Positions 46,467-59,125 of a stretch of 64,000 bases of DNA are shown here, piece after piece. The DNA is taken from positions 133,505,891 to 133,569,890 of the forward strand of contig CM043947.1 of the NCBI GenBank assembly GCA_014529385.2, written 5' to 3'. Positions within the stretch are counted from its first letter, which is position 1; every line of letters starts with the position of its first letter. The notes beneath the pieces are model-generated. The model did no database searches. It was not told the DNA's origin and worked only from the letters and a program-made list of their open reading frames with translations. The position numbers were made by a program, and so were the translations under genes. This DNA is from Adiantum capillus-veneris (taxonomy: Eukaryota > Streptophyta > Polypodiopsida > Polypodiales > Pteridaceae).

Positions 46467-46900
46467 TTATGCATTCTCTATTATAGACAACAAAAGTAGA
46501 AATATCCAAATTATCTTGGATCTTAAGTCAAACAGGGACTCCCTTACCAGACAATACCTCGTCTGACATGGTAGAAGAAGACTCATTTGTCCATACACGT
46601 GGAGCTTCAAAATTGGTTCGCTCAAGATATTCACAAACGTAATACATGCATTCTTCAAGCATCCATCCTTCCACCATAGAACACTCTAGTCTTGATTTTT
46701 GATGTACATAACCTTTTAGTACTCCCATAAATCTCTCGGCCCAAAATATCCATCGAGTAGAAACAACACCAGCAAGCTCTATCTCGTCCACTAGATGGAT
46801 TAGTAGATGAACGTGAATATCAAAAAAGGAGGTTAGAAGTTCCTTCTCCATTAAACAAAGAAGCTCTATACATTCATGCTTCTTTTATGGAATTAACCCT
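46467..46900 (-). pseudogene. DUF4218-like part of CacG transposase
   Basis: KKHECIELLCLMEKELLTSF, FDIHVHLLIHLVDEIELAG, RWIFWAERFMGVLKGYVHQK and SMVEGWMLEECMYYVCEYLE follow the DUF4218 pattern (FFD.M.HL..HL, R.M...ERFM..LK.YV.N, S...GY...E). This region is fused to TNP2 in CACTA transposases. Open over 107 codons. Confidence 0.8.
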
Positions 46901-47029
46901 TTGTCAATTTCTTTAGATGTAATCCATCTATCAATAAAATAAAGAAGATATTAAATCTATATTTGAATTAAGAACTTATCAACTAAAATTTTATACTAAA
47001 ATTTAATGAGCGATAAATACCTTGCAAGC

Positions 47030-47439
47030 GATCCAAAGTGATATATTACATCTCGGACTCCTTGGGTAACACATACATCAATAACAAGGGGTAGAACATG
47101 TTGTATACAGGATTATTTCGATCACCAAAATATGCAAGAAAATAAATACTTACGAAGACTGATAAAACCATCTAATGCTACACCCATCTTTAAATTGCCT
47201 AATTCTTTTGCAAAATCTGACCATAGCGAATCAATATGCTCAAATATAGGACTATCCTACGTAATTTGCATTACCCTATCTTTGCTCTTGTGCCATGCTC
47301 CCCATGTCATAAGCTTCGCTAATTCGGGACTTTGAAACATATGTTTTATACGTGGAGCCAAGGGAAAATGTCTCAATACCTTTCTAGGGACCTTACTTTT
47401 CTCCTCTTTATAACGAGCCGTTTGACATTTTTGGCACGT
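47030..47439 (-). pseudogene. TNP2 transposase, downstream fragment (CacG)
   Basis: Begins at the GyH border (TTCQKCQTARYKEEKSKVPR, with the Cys-x-x-Cys typical of TNP2). It continues KVLRHFPLAPRIKHMF and, past a stop, SLWSDFAKELGNLKMGVALD followed by GF (the conserved R-N-x-x-L-G-x-x-x-D-G-F site), then NNPVYNMFYPLLLMYVLPKE after a probable intron. The upstream fragment is at 61190-61791. Joining the two restores the CPNDCILYRH...CQKCQTARY order. Confidence 0.8.
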
Positions 47440-48628
47440 TGTCAAGAAATTTACGGTCTTCCCAGGACATCACCGGGCTTATGGCTAAGAGAGTTTGTGA
47501 GAGCACTCAAAAAAAAAACTATATTAAGGAGTTAAACCATAGATGCCATGAAGACTAGGGTTTGCAAGGAAGTTCAATCAAAGAAGCCCCACTCTTTCTC
47601 TCTTGCACTCACAGACACAAAGAAAGAACACAAAAGAGAGTGTCAAAACAACACAAAGATGAAAACATCAAGACTATGGTCATATCATATCATGGGTAAT
47701 ATGAAAGGGTTAATAGATGAGTTAATGGCATTCAATCTTGGCTGACCAAATAAGCTACGAATTGTTCTTTGGTTTTCAAGGAAGAAGAGGTTTCCTTTTA
47801 TAGGTGAAGGGAACCCCCAAGGGTTTACACAAGAAAAGAAGAGCCAGTGTGAACAGAAACAGGAAAAGCTTGAAATGAGCTGTCCCTACATGATGTGGAC
47901 AGACTGGGGTCCAGTATTTTGATCATATCTCCTTAACCATGGCTCCAAATAAAAAAGTAAAATTATGGGCAGAAAATTTGACTCATTAGCTATGCTTCCA
48001 TTTTAAAATCTTTTTCGAATTCGGATTGGAACCTTGTGTAAAAAAATCATCAAAATAGGGTCCATTTCTGGCAACAAAAGTCTTCTTGTGGTCCCCTTAA
48101 CGTAGACTTTCATTTGATTCCAAAGTACACCTCACGCCATATGAAAGCATGACATTGCTCCTTGACAAAGTTTTGTAATCATACTTGCAATAATGCATTA
48201 AAATAAGTGTATTTTTGAAATCATGCCACTTAGTGTCCCACTAGGATTTGATTTCCTCCTAGTAGCTATTTAAAAAGAAATATAAGAAAAATATAAAAAA
48301 TACATAGAATATATATATATATTGGAGTTTACCCTAGATATAGGATCTAGATATGGTGTGAGATGATAATGAGATAGTAGAAATAAAGAATCAATGCTTT
48401 TTTCCCCAAGTTAAAGAGGCGGAGCTATTGACGCTTTTCCCATAGTATTTTCTGATGGTAAAGTAAGAATAGGTTACCCTTGAGATAAATAACAGGATCA
48501 GATAGAAAGCATATTATTATACTTAAATATGCATATGTACATTATAGGAAATATAACTATGTATCTAAAAAGTTACAAGATAACTCTTGTAGCATGCGTT
48601 TCCACTATGTACGTGTGTCAACACGACA
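47440..48628 (-). repeat. 3' LTR of GyH
   Basis: 1189 bp. On the - strand TGTCGTGTTGACAC to TTTCTTGACA. Nearly identical to the right LTR over its whole length, but lacks about 875 bp present there (59441 to about 60328). Confidence 0.93.
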
Positions 48629-48689
48629 TCCGCCCCCTCTAAACCTGCACATCCTCTCGTATGTGCCACATTGTCTCTTTGTAAGATTA

Positions 48690-49886
48690 GCCCTCTTGTA
48701 CATCTTGTTTGCTTTCTTCTTCACTGGATAATTCCAAAGCTTCATCTTCACTTTGATCTTCACCTGTGTTTTGCTCTTCTTCCTCATCAACATCTTCTGG
48801 ATCATTGTCTCCTCTTCTCTTAAATATTTTGATCCTTTTTCTTACAATGGGAATCTTTACTTCTGTACCATCTAGTTCAGACAAGCTATAAGTAGCATTT
48901 TCATTCACATGCTTTACAACATACGATCCAAACCATATTTTTGAAAACTTACGCTTGACTGTGTGCTGGTTATCAAGGCTACTATCATATACTAAAACCC
49001 AGTCACCTTTGTCAATTGCTTTGCTCCTGAGCCGATGTCGCTTATCAAAGTAGTCCTTGTTTCTCAGCCTTGCATTTTTGAGTCGTTCTTTTGCAGCCTC
49101 AATGTCTCCAGGTCTTCTCTCTAGTTGCCTTATGCGCAATGCAAGGAGACCTTCCCTGCTAAGATCCTCTTGCCAAGGTAGTACATTCCATGTGGGAATT
49201 GTATCTTCAATCGGCATCACTGGCTTTTGACCATACATTAGCTCCACAAGCATGTAGCCAGTTACTGAGCTATGTGTTGTACGATCAGCCCATAAAGCAT
49301 ATGGTAACAATTTTGGCCATTTACCAACTCTTCCTTCGCAAGCCTTAGCCAAAGCTTTGATGATAGGAGGATGCCCTCTTTCACTCTTTCAATTGCCTTC
49401 ATGGTTGTAAGCTATAGTAAGAGAAATCTTGATTCCTAATCTAGAAAAGAACTCCCTTGCTTCTTTAGCATCCAGTTCACCTCTGTCTGCAGTGATCTTT
49501 CCCACACAACCATAACAGCAAATCACCTCATCAAGAAGGAATTTGCACACAACTTCCGTGGTTTTAGCTCTTAATGCTCTTTCTTCCACCTGATTAGTTA
49601 GGTCCTCTCGTGCAAGAACCAAGTACCTCATCTGCCAAAGTCCTAAAGGCATTGTGACTAGATCCACAACCCATTTATAGTGCATGGCTAGTGAATATGT
49701 AGGGTGCAATCCATCACGATGTCGAACATTTGAATACATTTGACAAGTTACACATGACTCTACAAATTGAGATACATCTTTATACATACCCTACCACCAG
49801 TATTTTTCTTTCAACTTGGAGAAGGTTGCCCACACACCCCTGTGTCCAGCCCATAGACTCTCATGAAACTCTTGCATGAGCTTTAC
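48690..49886 (-). pseudogene. gypsy integrase (GyH)
   Basis: Zinc-binding part near 49880-49730 (ESLWAGHRGVWATFSKL, then ESCVTCQ). The core has WVVDLVTMPLGLWQMRYLVL, a second Asp in KITADRGELDAKEA and a broken Glu region (IAYNHEGN, stop, KSERGHPPI; 49389). 48687-49352 carries the C-terminal part (LPYALWADRTTHSSV, PIEDTIPTWNVLPWQEDL, FSKIWFGSYVVKHVNENATY) and an acidic tail. At least two stops. Confidence 0.85.
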
Positions 49887-50809
49887 TTAAGTCTCTTTTT
49901 TACATATAACCTGTTGTGGTGTAGCACCCTTTTGTTTAGGATGCTTCCACAAGTAACCATCCCTTAAAAAGTACCCATATGCTTTTCTGCATATCCTCCT
50001 GAATTCTTGTTCAGACCAATCATCCTGTTTTGCTAGATTACTCAAATAGCTTCCAATAAGAAGCCAATCACCTTCATAATTCTCTTTCAAGAATGATTCA
50101 AGTAGATTAGTCATGCAGACATTGTTACCTTTGACATGAGAGATAGAATAGAACTTTGTGCCTACATCATCTCCCTCGTCAATCATTTGTGACTCATCTT
50201 CATACCTTGCCCTTGATAGCATATCTGCCACTGTATTGTCTTTACCTACACTATGCTTAAACTCGGGATTTAAGGACTTAATGTAGGCAATCCACCGCAA
50301 CATAGCAATGTCTAGTGTTGAGCAGCTTGTAATCATCCCAAGAAGTGGTAGACAATCTGTTTCTACAACCACACATGCACCAATTAGGTACTCTTTCCCA
50401 CCTTTCAAGGCTGTAACCATACCCCATAACTCTCTCTTTATCTGTGGATAGTTTCTTTGGCGAGCACTTAGTACCTTTGCTCCAAATCTTACCACATACC
50501 TGTGTCCTTCTTTGTCATCTTGCCGTATTTCCCATCCAATCCCTGTAGGACTGGTGTCTACTGTCAGAATTACTGGCCTTTGACACTCATAGTCTACCTT
50601 TCTCAAAGTTGTTGCTGATTGGAGCAACTCCTTTAGCTTTTTCATGGATTTTACATGTGCTTCTCTCCATTTAAACTTTTGATTCTTTCTAAGCAGCTGA
50701 TAAAGAGGATCAGCTACATGTGCGTAATGTGGAATCCAAATAACACAGAAGATACATGCTCCCAGAAACCTTCTAACCTTAGTGATGCTTGTGCATGTTT
50801 CTTTCATTC
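49887..50809 (-). pseudogene. gypsy RT end and RNase H (GyH), upstream of CoI cut
   Basis: Open for 306 codons: TSITKVRRFLGACIFCVIWI (RT-RNase H connection), ILTVDTSPTGIGWEIRQDD, YPQIKRELWGMVTALKGGKE (RNase H), DNTVADMLSRARY (end of RNase H), then a linker to integrase. It reads directly from the right-hand piece at 56049 (CPTKVDAIQ joins MKETCTSITKV) if CoI and one TTTGG copy are removed. Confidence 0.9.
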
Positions 50810-50814
50810 TTTGG

Positions 50815-51005
50815 TGAAGGAGTACGAGCGGAAGTGCGACGCAAGAGAGAGTGCGAGAAGAAGAGCACGACGATATGGTGAACTCGCTCTACTGTAATGT
50901 GTAGAGCATAGTGAGTTCTTATTAGGTTTTTACAAAAGAATATGTGTACATACCTGGCGGCCCGCCCACTTACCTAGGCGACCACATTGGGCTTATACCC
51001 CAACA
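50815..51005 (-). repeat. 3' LTR of CoI
   Basis: 191 bp. On the - strand it starts TGTTGGGGTATAAG and ends TCCTTCA. Direct repeat of 55852-56043. Confidence 0.95.
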
Positions 51006-51094
51006 ACCTCCCACTTAAAGTCCAATGTGGTACTTTAAGTGTGAGAGAAGGTACTATACAAGCTAATATACAAGAGATGTAGAGAAGTGATGTA

Positions 51095-53806
51095 CTACCC
51101 TACACCTAACTGCTTGCGAAAATGCGCAAAGCTCTCTGAGGGAAGTCCTTTTGTAAGTAGATCAGCAGGATTTTCTGTGGTGTGAACTTTGACAAGCTGA
51201 AGTTGCTTATCCTCAAGCATTTCCCTGATGAAATGATACTTCACATTCACATGCTTTGTCTTTGAGTGATAAACTGGATTGCGAGCCAATTGTATAGCAC
51301 TTTGACTATCACAATATAACACAGGCATCTCTTCTTTGATTCCCAAATCTGTTACTAGTCGATTAAGCCAAATTGATTCTTTGCATGCCTCTGATGCTGC
51401 AACATATTCATCCTCTGTAGTAGACTGAGTAACACAATCTTGTAATCTAGAACGCCATGATACTGCTCCACCAGCCAATGTAAAGACATACCCTGACGTA
51501 GACCTTCAGTTTTCTAAGTCACCTGCATAATCTGAGTCTGTTAAACCCTTTACACTTAGCTCCTAAATCCCATAGCATATACGCATACTCTTTGTAGCTT
51601 TCAGGTATCTCAATATTCCTTTCACTGCCTCCCAATGTTTCTTGCCTCGGTTTGACATGTATCGACTTACTACTCCCACTGCAAATGCAATGTCTGGGCG
51701 AGTAGCAATCATTGCATACATCAAACTACCCACTGCAGACGCATATGGAATCTTATCCATTTCAGCCTGTTCTTCCTTAGACACAGGACAATCTTGTTTG
51801 CTAAGTTTCACATATGGTGGCAATGGAACACTCAATGCCTTTCCCTTCTCCATATTGAAACGTTGCAAAACCTTGTCAATATACTCTGTTTGAGATAACC
51901 AAATCAACTTCTTTGATCTGTCTCTCTCAATGCGCATACCAAGTATATGACTTGCCTCACCCATGTCTTTCATGTCAAACGATTTTGCCATCTTTCACTT
52001 CAAAGCTGAAATTTCTTCCAAGTGCTTGCCAGCAATCAACATGTCATCCACATACAAAATAAGGATCAGCCAACTGCCATCCTTAGCCTTCTTTGTATAT
52101 AGACAGTGATCGAACTCACTACGTTTGTAGCCTTGAGAAAGCATAAACTTGTGGAATTTATGGTACCATGCCCTCGGTGATTGTTTTAAGCCATAAAGAC
52201 TCTTTAACAACTGGCATACCCAATCTTCCTTGCCTTTCTCAACAAACCCTTCTGGATGCGGCATGTAAATTTCCACATCTAAATCACCATGCAAGAACGC
52301 TGTCTTGACATCCATTTGGTGCAACACCAAATCTAATATGGCAACCAATGCAAGAAAGCATCTCAATGTAGTCATCTTGACCACCGGAGAGAAGACTTCA
52401 TCAAAGTCAATGCCTTGTTCTTGCTTAAAGCCCTTGGCAACAAGCCTTGCTTTGTACTTTGGCTGACTATCATGAGCGGTGATCTTATACCTGTAAACCC
52501 ATTTACAGGGTAGAGCCTTTTTTCCCCGTGGTAATTTAACTAGCTTCCATGTCTGGTTTTTATGCAGAGCTGTCATCTCTGACTGCATGGCCAATTGCCA
52601 ATTCCCGGAGTCCTTCATTTGCACTGCTTCCTTGTAACATGAAGGCTCATTGCAATCAGTCAACATAACATAATTCATAGATGGAACAAACCTATCAGGA
52701 GGTCGCGTGACACGTCCAAATCTACGCATAATAGGTGGCTCAGGCTCAGCCACAACCTGTGGTTCCACTCTATCCTGTCCTTGCTCCTCTTGAGCCCTGA
52801 CATTTTGTCTTGCACGTGCAGGTCCATCTTCTTGGAAGACAACTCTTCTAATCTCCTCAACCCTCTCTGGTTTAGAATGATATTTGGATTCATTAAAGTG
52901 AACATCACTGCTGCGGACAACCTTTCTGGATTCGGGATCCCAAAGTCTGTACCCCATCTCACCAGAACTACCATAGCCTAGAAAGATGCACTTTCTACTC
53001 TTTAGCTCAAGTTTGTTCCTAAATTCCTTTGGAACGTGAGTATATGCCTCACAACCAAAGACTCTGAGATGCTTGTATGAGGGCATTTTGCCTGACCATA
53101 CCATCTCTGGCACTGAATCCTTCTGCAAAACCTTGCTAGGAGATCTATTTACAAGATGAACAGCTGTTGATACAGCTTCAGCCCAAAACCCATTTGGCAG
53201 TTGTGCATTAGACAACATACTTCTGACCTTCTCTAGTATGGTCCTATTCATCCTCTCAGCAACACCATTTTGAGGAGGATTGTAAGGAGCAGTAAGTTCA
53301 CGTTTTATACCTTTTGACTCACAAAAGTCCTGAAAGGCCTTTGAAACATACTCTCCACCATTGTCAATGCGTAAGCATTTAAGCTTCTTGCCACTCTGAT
53401 TCTCCACAAGTGTCACAAACGTTTTGAAAACAGTCAACGCTTCATCCTTGTGCTTGAGAAAGTAAACCCATACTTTCCTCGAGTAATCATCTATAAATGT
53501 CATAAAGTAAGAAGCTCCCCCTAGAGATAGGTTAGGCATAGGTCCACACAAATCATTATGAACAAGTGCCAAATGTGTATCTCTTCTATTGCTTCTATGC
53601 TTATGTGGCTGATGTGTTTGCTTACCATATAGACAATGTTCACAGAATTCAAAATCATTAAATGAAAATCCAGGCAAATAACCAGAACGAGACAAGATTT
53701 CCATTCCCTTCTTGGACATATGTCCTAACCGGCTATGCCACAAAGAAACGTTCGGCTGCTTGTTTACATTGATTACATTTTTAGAGACATTTGATACATA
53801 AATCAT
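51095..53806 (-). pseudogene. copia protease end, integrase, RT and RNase H (CoI)
   Basis: 53806-51995 is open for 603 codons: integrase zinc site (HSRLGHMSKKGMEIL, CEHCLYGKQ), core Asp in HNDLCGPM, RIDNGGEYVS and GVAERMNRTILEK, so all DDE residues are intact. RT follows with KTAFLHGDLDVEIYM, SLYGLKQSPRAWY and the active site LYVDDMLIAG. One TGA at 51995 separates IL/GMRIERDRSKKL and RNase H (SDYAGD, STTEDEYVAASEACKE, LYCDSQSAIQLARNP), with another stop near 51560 and a probable shift near 51500. With two or three repairs' worth of damage it is the best preserved retroelement polymerase in the window. Confidence 0.93.
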
Positions 53807-54756
53807 GTAAAGTCACTCAGTGCATTTCCATCAGATGCTGTAAGAAGAGCTGAGTCCATTGTATTCTTCAAGAAGTAGATGTCTCCTGACACTAGACTGT
53901 CATCCTCTGCAACAGTGTTTGTCACATTTATTTCTTGAATCTTCACTGAGGACTTGTTCTTCTCACCATGGTCTTCAGATTTCTCTTTGCCTTTTTCTGC
54001 TTTCCATTCTCTGTAGTCTCTTTTCATGTGACCCTTCTTGCCACAATGGTAGCATTCTATGTCACTCTTGCCTTTAGCACTCCGGGACTTGCTACGAGAC
54101 TGATTCCTCTTTCCACCTTTGTACTTTTCTTTGGTCCTTCCCCTGACAACTAAGGCTGTTCCTTTGCCTTTGTCCATTGTCTTTCTATTGGTTTCTTCAG
54201 TAAGCAGACTTTCTTCTACACCTGCTATGTTCAAACCATCTGGAGGTGCAGAATTACTCAAAGCTGTGCGAAAAGTGTCCCAACTTTCCGGCAATGTGAT
54301 CAACAGGAACATAGCTCTAACAGGTTCATCAAACTTGACACCTTGAGCTGACAACTGACTATAGATTGTGTTGAATTCATTCAGATGATTGGACATAGGT
54401 GTCCCTTCTTTCATCTTCAAGTCAATAAGCTTCTTAAGCCAATATACCTGTGAAGCTGCACTCTGCTTCTCATAAAGATCACTCAGCTTTAACCATGCTT
54501 GATAAGCCGACATCTCGTCTGCTACATTGAAGTAAACGCTTTCTGCCAAAGTCAGCATAATGGTAGAAAGTGCCAATTCATCCATTTCGCTCCATTCATC
54601 TTCGTCCATATCTTCTGGTTTTATCCCCTTGAGCTTTATAGGTTTTATCTGCTTCTTTTGTACCAACACGTGCCAAATTTGCTTCTTTCACAATGGGAAA
54701 TTGGTTCCATCCAGCTTCTTGATATTATAAAGAGCAGTGTCTTGTGATCCAGCCAT
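53803..54756 (-). pseudogene. copia gag (CoI)
   Basis: Start MAGSQDTALYNIKKLDGTNF at 54756, a TGA in place of the expected Trp (NFPL, stop, KKQIWHV), then open to 53803: ESVYFNVADEMSAYQAWLKL, SLYEKQSA-type helix, LITLPESWDTFRTALSN. The zinc knuckle CYHCGKKGHMKRDY has Tyr for the last Cys. A frameshift at about 53803 separates gag from pol. Protease is mostly lost in the overlap. Confidence 0.88.
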
Positions 54757-55851
54757 AGCTACGCTTCACAGTGGTTTACTTTCCTGGGAAAAATTCGGCA
54801 GAGTTTCCCCTGTAAACTGACCTCTGAACCAATATCAACCTGTCAAATGAACCAAGAAAGCTTCAGATTCTGCATAAATTTCGGCAGAGTCTCCTTTGTA
54901 AAATGGCTCTGGTGTACTCAAAAAGAAACCCAAAAACAGCTCAAAAAACACTATCTCTCTGACACTGTAAGCTGCGAGTAAACCTGTCCTGCACCTGTAC
55001 TGTCTCTGACTGTCCTGTCACTGTCTTGTAAGCATAGACTGCGACAATGCCTCAACGGCAGTAAAGCAAAGATGCAATCCCAACTGTCTAACTCACAGTC
55101 AATACATCCTAGCTACCTATCTAAGGGTGCTCGAGGGATTGCTCCAAGACCTGTATCACCGAAAGGATCTCAACATTCGAGAATCCCCCAGCTCAATAAA
55201 ACCTCACTCAACCCTCAACAAAGGCTGCAGTAAATCTAACAGTACATAGACTTCCCACAAAGTCATACATCCACAAATTTCCCACTGTATGTTGTAACCG
55301 CTGCGGCGGTTGTTTGCTGCGTGACTCATAGCCAGCAAACCCTCAACAGACATACATCATCTCTGACAATACATCCCATGTGGAAGTACCTGCAATGTCA
55401 GGATGTAATCTGGAATATCAAGCAGCAAACACAAGCTACCTGATGAACTAGTGGATGTCGCCTACAGTCTGTGTGTAGATGCGCCCTTGTCGTATGTGAC
55501 ACGCCTCCAAGAACTGTGAGCCGTCCTTCGATGTGTAGACATCCACAAATCAACACTCTGGGAGTGTCGATATCCTCAGCACTTGCAGTCGTAGGCCGAA
55601 CACCCCAAATTTGCAGAGTCGGATCTGCGCCCGTCGAGACCACGTAGTCGAAAATGGCCTGCGCAGACCTTTGTCGAAGCCGAACGGTCGCCGAGATGAC
55701 CTCAGAGTGAAGACACGACAGGTGAAGACACCATTCGGCGGCCGAGATTTGGGGCCGTGTCTTTGCCTGTCGAATTTCACTCCAATCTGAGTTGGTGACT
55801 CTAGCCTCCTGTAGTGCTGCCCCGAGCCTCGATCAAAGCTCTGATACCAGT
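54757..55851 (-). other. leader of CoI with primer-binding site
   Basis: About 1.1 kb from gag to the 5' LTR. The PBS is TGGTATCAGAGC (- strand, 55838-55849), complementary to initiator tRNA-Met. No gene is seen. The phrase TTTCGGCAGAGT recurs (about 54790 and 54887) with its flanks. Confidence 0.75.
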
Positions 55852-56043
55852 TGAAGGAGTACGAGCGGAAGTGCGACGCGAGAGAGAGTGCGAGAAGAAG
55901 AGCACGAGGATATGGTGAACTCGCTCTACTGTAATGTGTAGAGCATAGTGAGTTCTTATTAGGTTTTTACAAAAGAATATGTGTACATACGTGGCGGCCC
56001 GCCCACTTACCTGAGCAACCACATTGGGCTTTATACCCCAACA
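55852..56043 (-). repeat. 5' LTR of CoI
   Basis: 192 bp, direct repeat of 50815-51005. Followed on the right by TTTGG, the target duplication. Confidence 0.95.
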
Positions 56044-56048
56044 TTTGG

Positions 56049-56643
56049 ATGGCATCTACCTTTGTTGGACAAGGTTTCCTACCATATGGCCCGCACATGT
56101 GCCCCACAATGAGCACTTCATTGACACCAAACATAGACTTTTTTCCTGACAATGTAAGATTGACTTCTTCCAACCTAAACAAAATTTTATCACAATCATT
56201 TATGTGATCTACCCAAACCTACGACATCCCTTGAGAACCAAAGCTTCATCTTTGTCACTTTCTTCATATCATTTGATAGGCAAATCATCAATGAAAGGCA
56301 TTGTGATTTGGGGAATAAAGTTACGTAAGACCTTATTCATCCCATTCATCATATGTGCAACCGAGTTGGTTGCTCCCTGTGGCAAGGTACACATCATTAC
56401 CAAACCCAAAGGTGTCCTCATGGTTGTCAAGTCTCTGCTTTCGATTACAAGCTGAAATTGATCATACCCTGAGTAGAGATCCCCCATTGAGTAGATTTCC
56501 CTCCCTGCAAACGCCTCTGCAAACTCATCCACAATTGGACCTGTACCTACATTTCTAATTGTCACCTTGCTCATTGGTTGCATATCTTGGATGAAGCGTA
56601 GAGAACCGTTCATCAGGCGAGACCCTTTTTCTTTCTGTACCAC
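56049..56643 (-). pseudogene. gypsy reverse transcriptase (GyH), upstream of CoI
   Basis: LRFIQDMQPMSKVTIRNVG, YSMGDLYSGYDQFQLVIESR, MRTPLGLVMMCTLPQGATNS and the active site MPFIDDLPIK give RT motifs with intact DD. A stop follows, then VGHMCGPYGRKPCPTKVDAI (56049-56182) up to the CoI border. Confidence 0.85.
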
Positions 56644-56655
56644 TGCAATCCCGCT

Positions 56656-57338
56656 TTACAATGGTACTTGGCCAAAACCCATCATTTCTCTATGATCATG
56701 AAACTCTTTGCTCACCTTTGGTAGAGGATGTTCTCTGAGGTTGTCACGATTCCTTTCATGGTTTACACAAATTGTGAGAAATTCGACATCTCGTTTACCA
56801 TCTTTGCTACGTATCCTAGCATATGCTGAACCATCATCCATTACCTTTGTTTCCATTCGAACTCCCACAATGTAGGGCTGTCCAAGGATGAGATGATATG
56901 AAGATGTATCCTGTACAAAGAAGTTTTGGTCAATCTTTACATCACCTATTGTCACCTTCACACGTGGACATGCTTCATACAATTCACCGGATGAATTGTT
57001 TGCCACTTTTACCATCCAGCCATGATCTGTGTCCATGGGCCATTTGCACTTGTTGTAGAGACTCTTTGACATTATGTTTATTTCTGAACCATGGTCAATC
57101 AAGGAAACAAATGGCTCTTCAAGATCACCTACCTTGACCAAAGTTTCTGGAGTAGCCCTTGCCCAGTGACTTCATGAATAGTAGCTCTTAGGAATAGTAG
57201 CTCCCAGTGACTTCCTGAATAGTAGCTCCTAGGAATAGCTTCAACTTCTTCATCATCATTTGAGAAATGCACTTGCTTCACTCTCCCACTAGATTGGTAG
57301 CATCCTACCACAGCTCCATCATCCTCCTTATTTTGCAA
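56656..57338 (-). pseudogene. gypsy aspartic protease (GyH)
   Basis: VSLIDHGSEINIMSKSLYNK (the active site D-x-G reads DHGSE), WMVKVANNSSGELYEACPRV, and YHLILGQPYI near the end. Upstream, 57165-57240 contains a tandem duplication of about 37 bases (TGACTTCNTGAATAGTAGCT) that breaks the frame. Confidence 0.75.
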
Positions 57339-59072
57339 CTACATCCCTTGTGTCTTCAAGGTTTCTCCGTCAACCTGTGGACGAGCAACCTCAGCAAGAG
57401 TTTGCCTCTTTCTCTTGATGATGTCAATGATCTCCTCGTGGAATTCATGCTTTGCAATGCCAAGAAGTTCTCCCAAAGTAAACTCAATCTTGCTATTCGA
57501 GATCCTTTCCTCCAAGACGTTCTTTAAATCTATAGCAACCTCAATATCAGATTGTAGTTTATAAGTTGGGCCTTTTGTCTTACCTTTTGTTGGCTCTTTC
57601 TTCTTTCGTGTTGTAGACTCCTCCATGAGTACTTCAGGTGGAGATGCTCCTTGTGTTGAGGGTGTTTGAGAAGGCATTGAGTCGCTTCTTCCCCCACTTC
57701 TAGAAGCTCTTTTTGATGGTCCTTCATCAGCATTCTCACGTCTGCGCTTCTCTTCTACAATCGCCTCATTTTGTTGGCATTTTGTAATGTAGGCATGCAC
57801 TGACAATGAGTCCACTGGATCATTCCATCCTGTTTCTAGACGTATGCAATCACCTGCTTCATGTAGAATCTCTTTTGTGAGCTTTTCCTTTTTAGCCAAT
57901 TGTATGACATTTGGCCAAATTTGACCATGATGGTCACTCACCTCTTCATCACTAAGATGCTCAATATTTACTCCATAAGTAACTGCCTCAATTCAAGAGG
58001 TGGCATGCTTAGTTGCCATATCTTCAACTAAGGTTTGCATTTCCCCCTTCCCAAAGTTAGTTCTCAAGGGTAGACATGTCTCTCTTATGTGGATTTTACC
58101 ATCCTTAAAAAAGACAACATCTTTTGACAAAGCATCACTAAAATCATCGCAATCCCTTCTTACATGGTCTGTACTATCACACCAAATACATCTATTAACA
58201 AAACCCTTCTTTGGACTGTTGTCTTTGCCTTAAAGTGGCCCTGACGGTTGGCCTTTTTCTTCAAGCTTTGCAAGCTTCACCTTCAAGTCACACATTACCT
58301 TCACAAGCTCATCTATCATGGACTCATCAAACTTCGGAGCGATAAAAGTAGGCTTTACCATTTTATCAGGAGTTGAGGTGGAAGGACTTGTAGTGTTTAC
58401 TACCATCTTGTCTCTTCTTCTTTGTCATTTGGCAAGCAGTGAGACAACACCTTCAACCTCATTCCAGTCGGTCTTTAGTCCTTGCTCATCATCTTTATCT
58501 TCAAGAAGAAGCTCAAAATTTTCTTGAAACTCTTTACCTACAGCTTGTAAGAAAAGATCTGTCTTCTCTGCATCTAGTGTGACCCTTTTTGTCCTGGTGA
58601 GTTGTGCATAGCGCCATTCAAATTTCCTAAGTGGCTCTGTTATTGATAGTCCTTGCTTTGGCTTGACGACCCATTCTAAAAATGTACTTTTGGTCACTCT
58701 CTCAGAGTCCTCCATGAAATATTCCTCCTTTAAATCTACTTTGAGTTCTTCCCAATTTCTCCCATGCCCATCTTTAATTCCCCTAACATGCTCTCTAATT
58801 TCTGGAGCAACAACTAGCTCAAAGCTTTGAATCATCTCACCTTCTGACATGCGATGCAGCTCCATCTCCTTCACATACTCGCGTAAGTACTTGGTTACAT
58901 CTTTGTCATTGAGCTGATCCATTCTATTGCCGACTGCTTGTATGGCCTTTGTTGCTGAAATCTCGCTTCTTTCAGTGGCATGTTGTTGTTGCATGAACAT
59001 TGCAAATTCTTAAAACATTTGCATTGTTGTTGGGTCAAAATGCATACCCTGTTGCTCAACATGATCACCCAT
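57339..59072 (-). pseudogene. gypsy gag (GyH)
   Basis: Start ATG at 59072 (MGDHVEQQGMHFDPTTMQMF, stop, EFAMFMQQQHATERSE). Retrotransposon gag core at 58425-59000 (KYLREYVKEMELHRMSEGEM, EYFMEDSERVTKSTFLEWVV). After a stop a zinc-knuckle-like CIWCDSTDHVRRDC lies at about 58200. The C-terminal part is 57339-57941 (ISNSKIEFTLGELLGIAKHE). Several stops but one main frame. Confidence 0.75.
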
Positions 59073-59125
59073 GGTTACCCACAAACTCTCACCCTGGCAG
59101 TTTCGCGTCGAGTTCACCAAAAATA

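Larger units (their letters stand above)
50815..56043 (-). mobile_element. complete Ty1/copia element CoI, nested in GyH
   Basis: LTRs 50815-51005 and 55852-56043, TSD TTTGG (50810-50814 and 56044-56048), PBS by the right LTR, PPT AAGTGGGAGGT by the left one. The LTRs differ by about six substitutions and one indel over 191 bases. Coding part: gag, protease, integrase, RT, RNase H, with few stops. The youngest layer of the CacG-GyH-CoI nest. Confidence 0.95.
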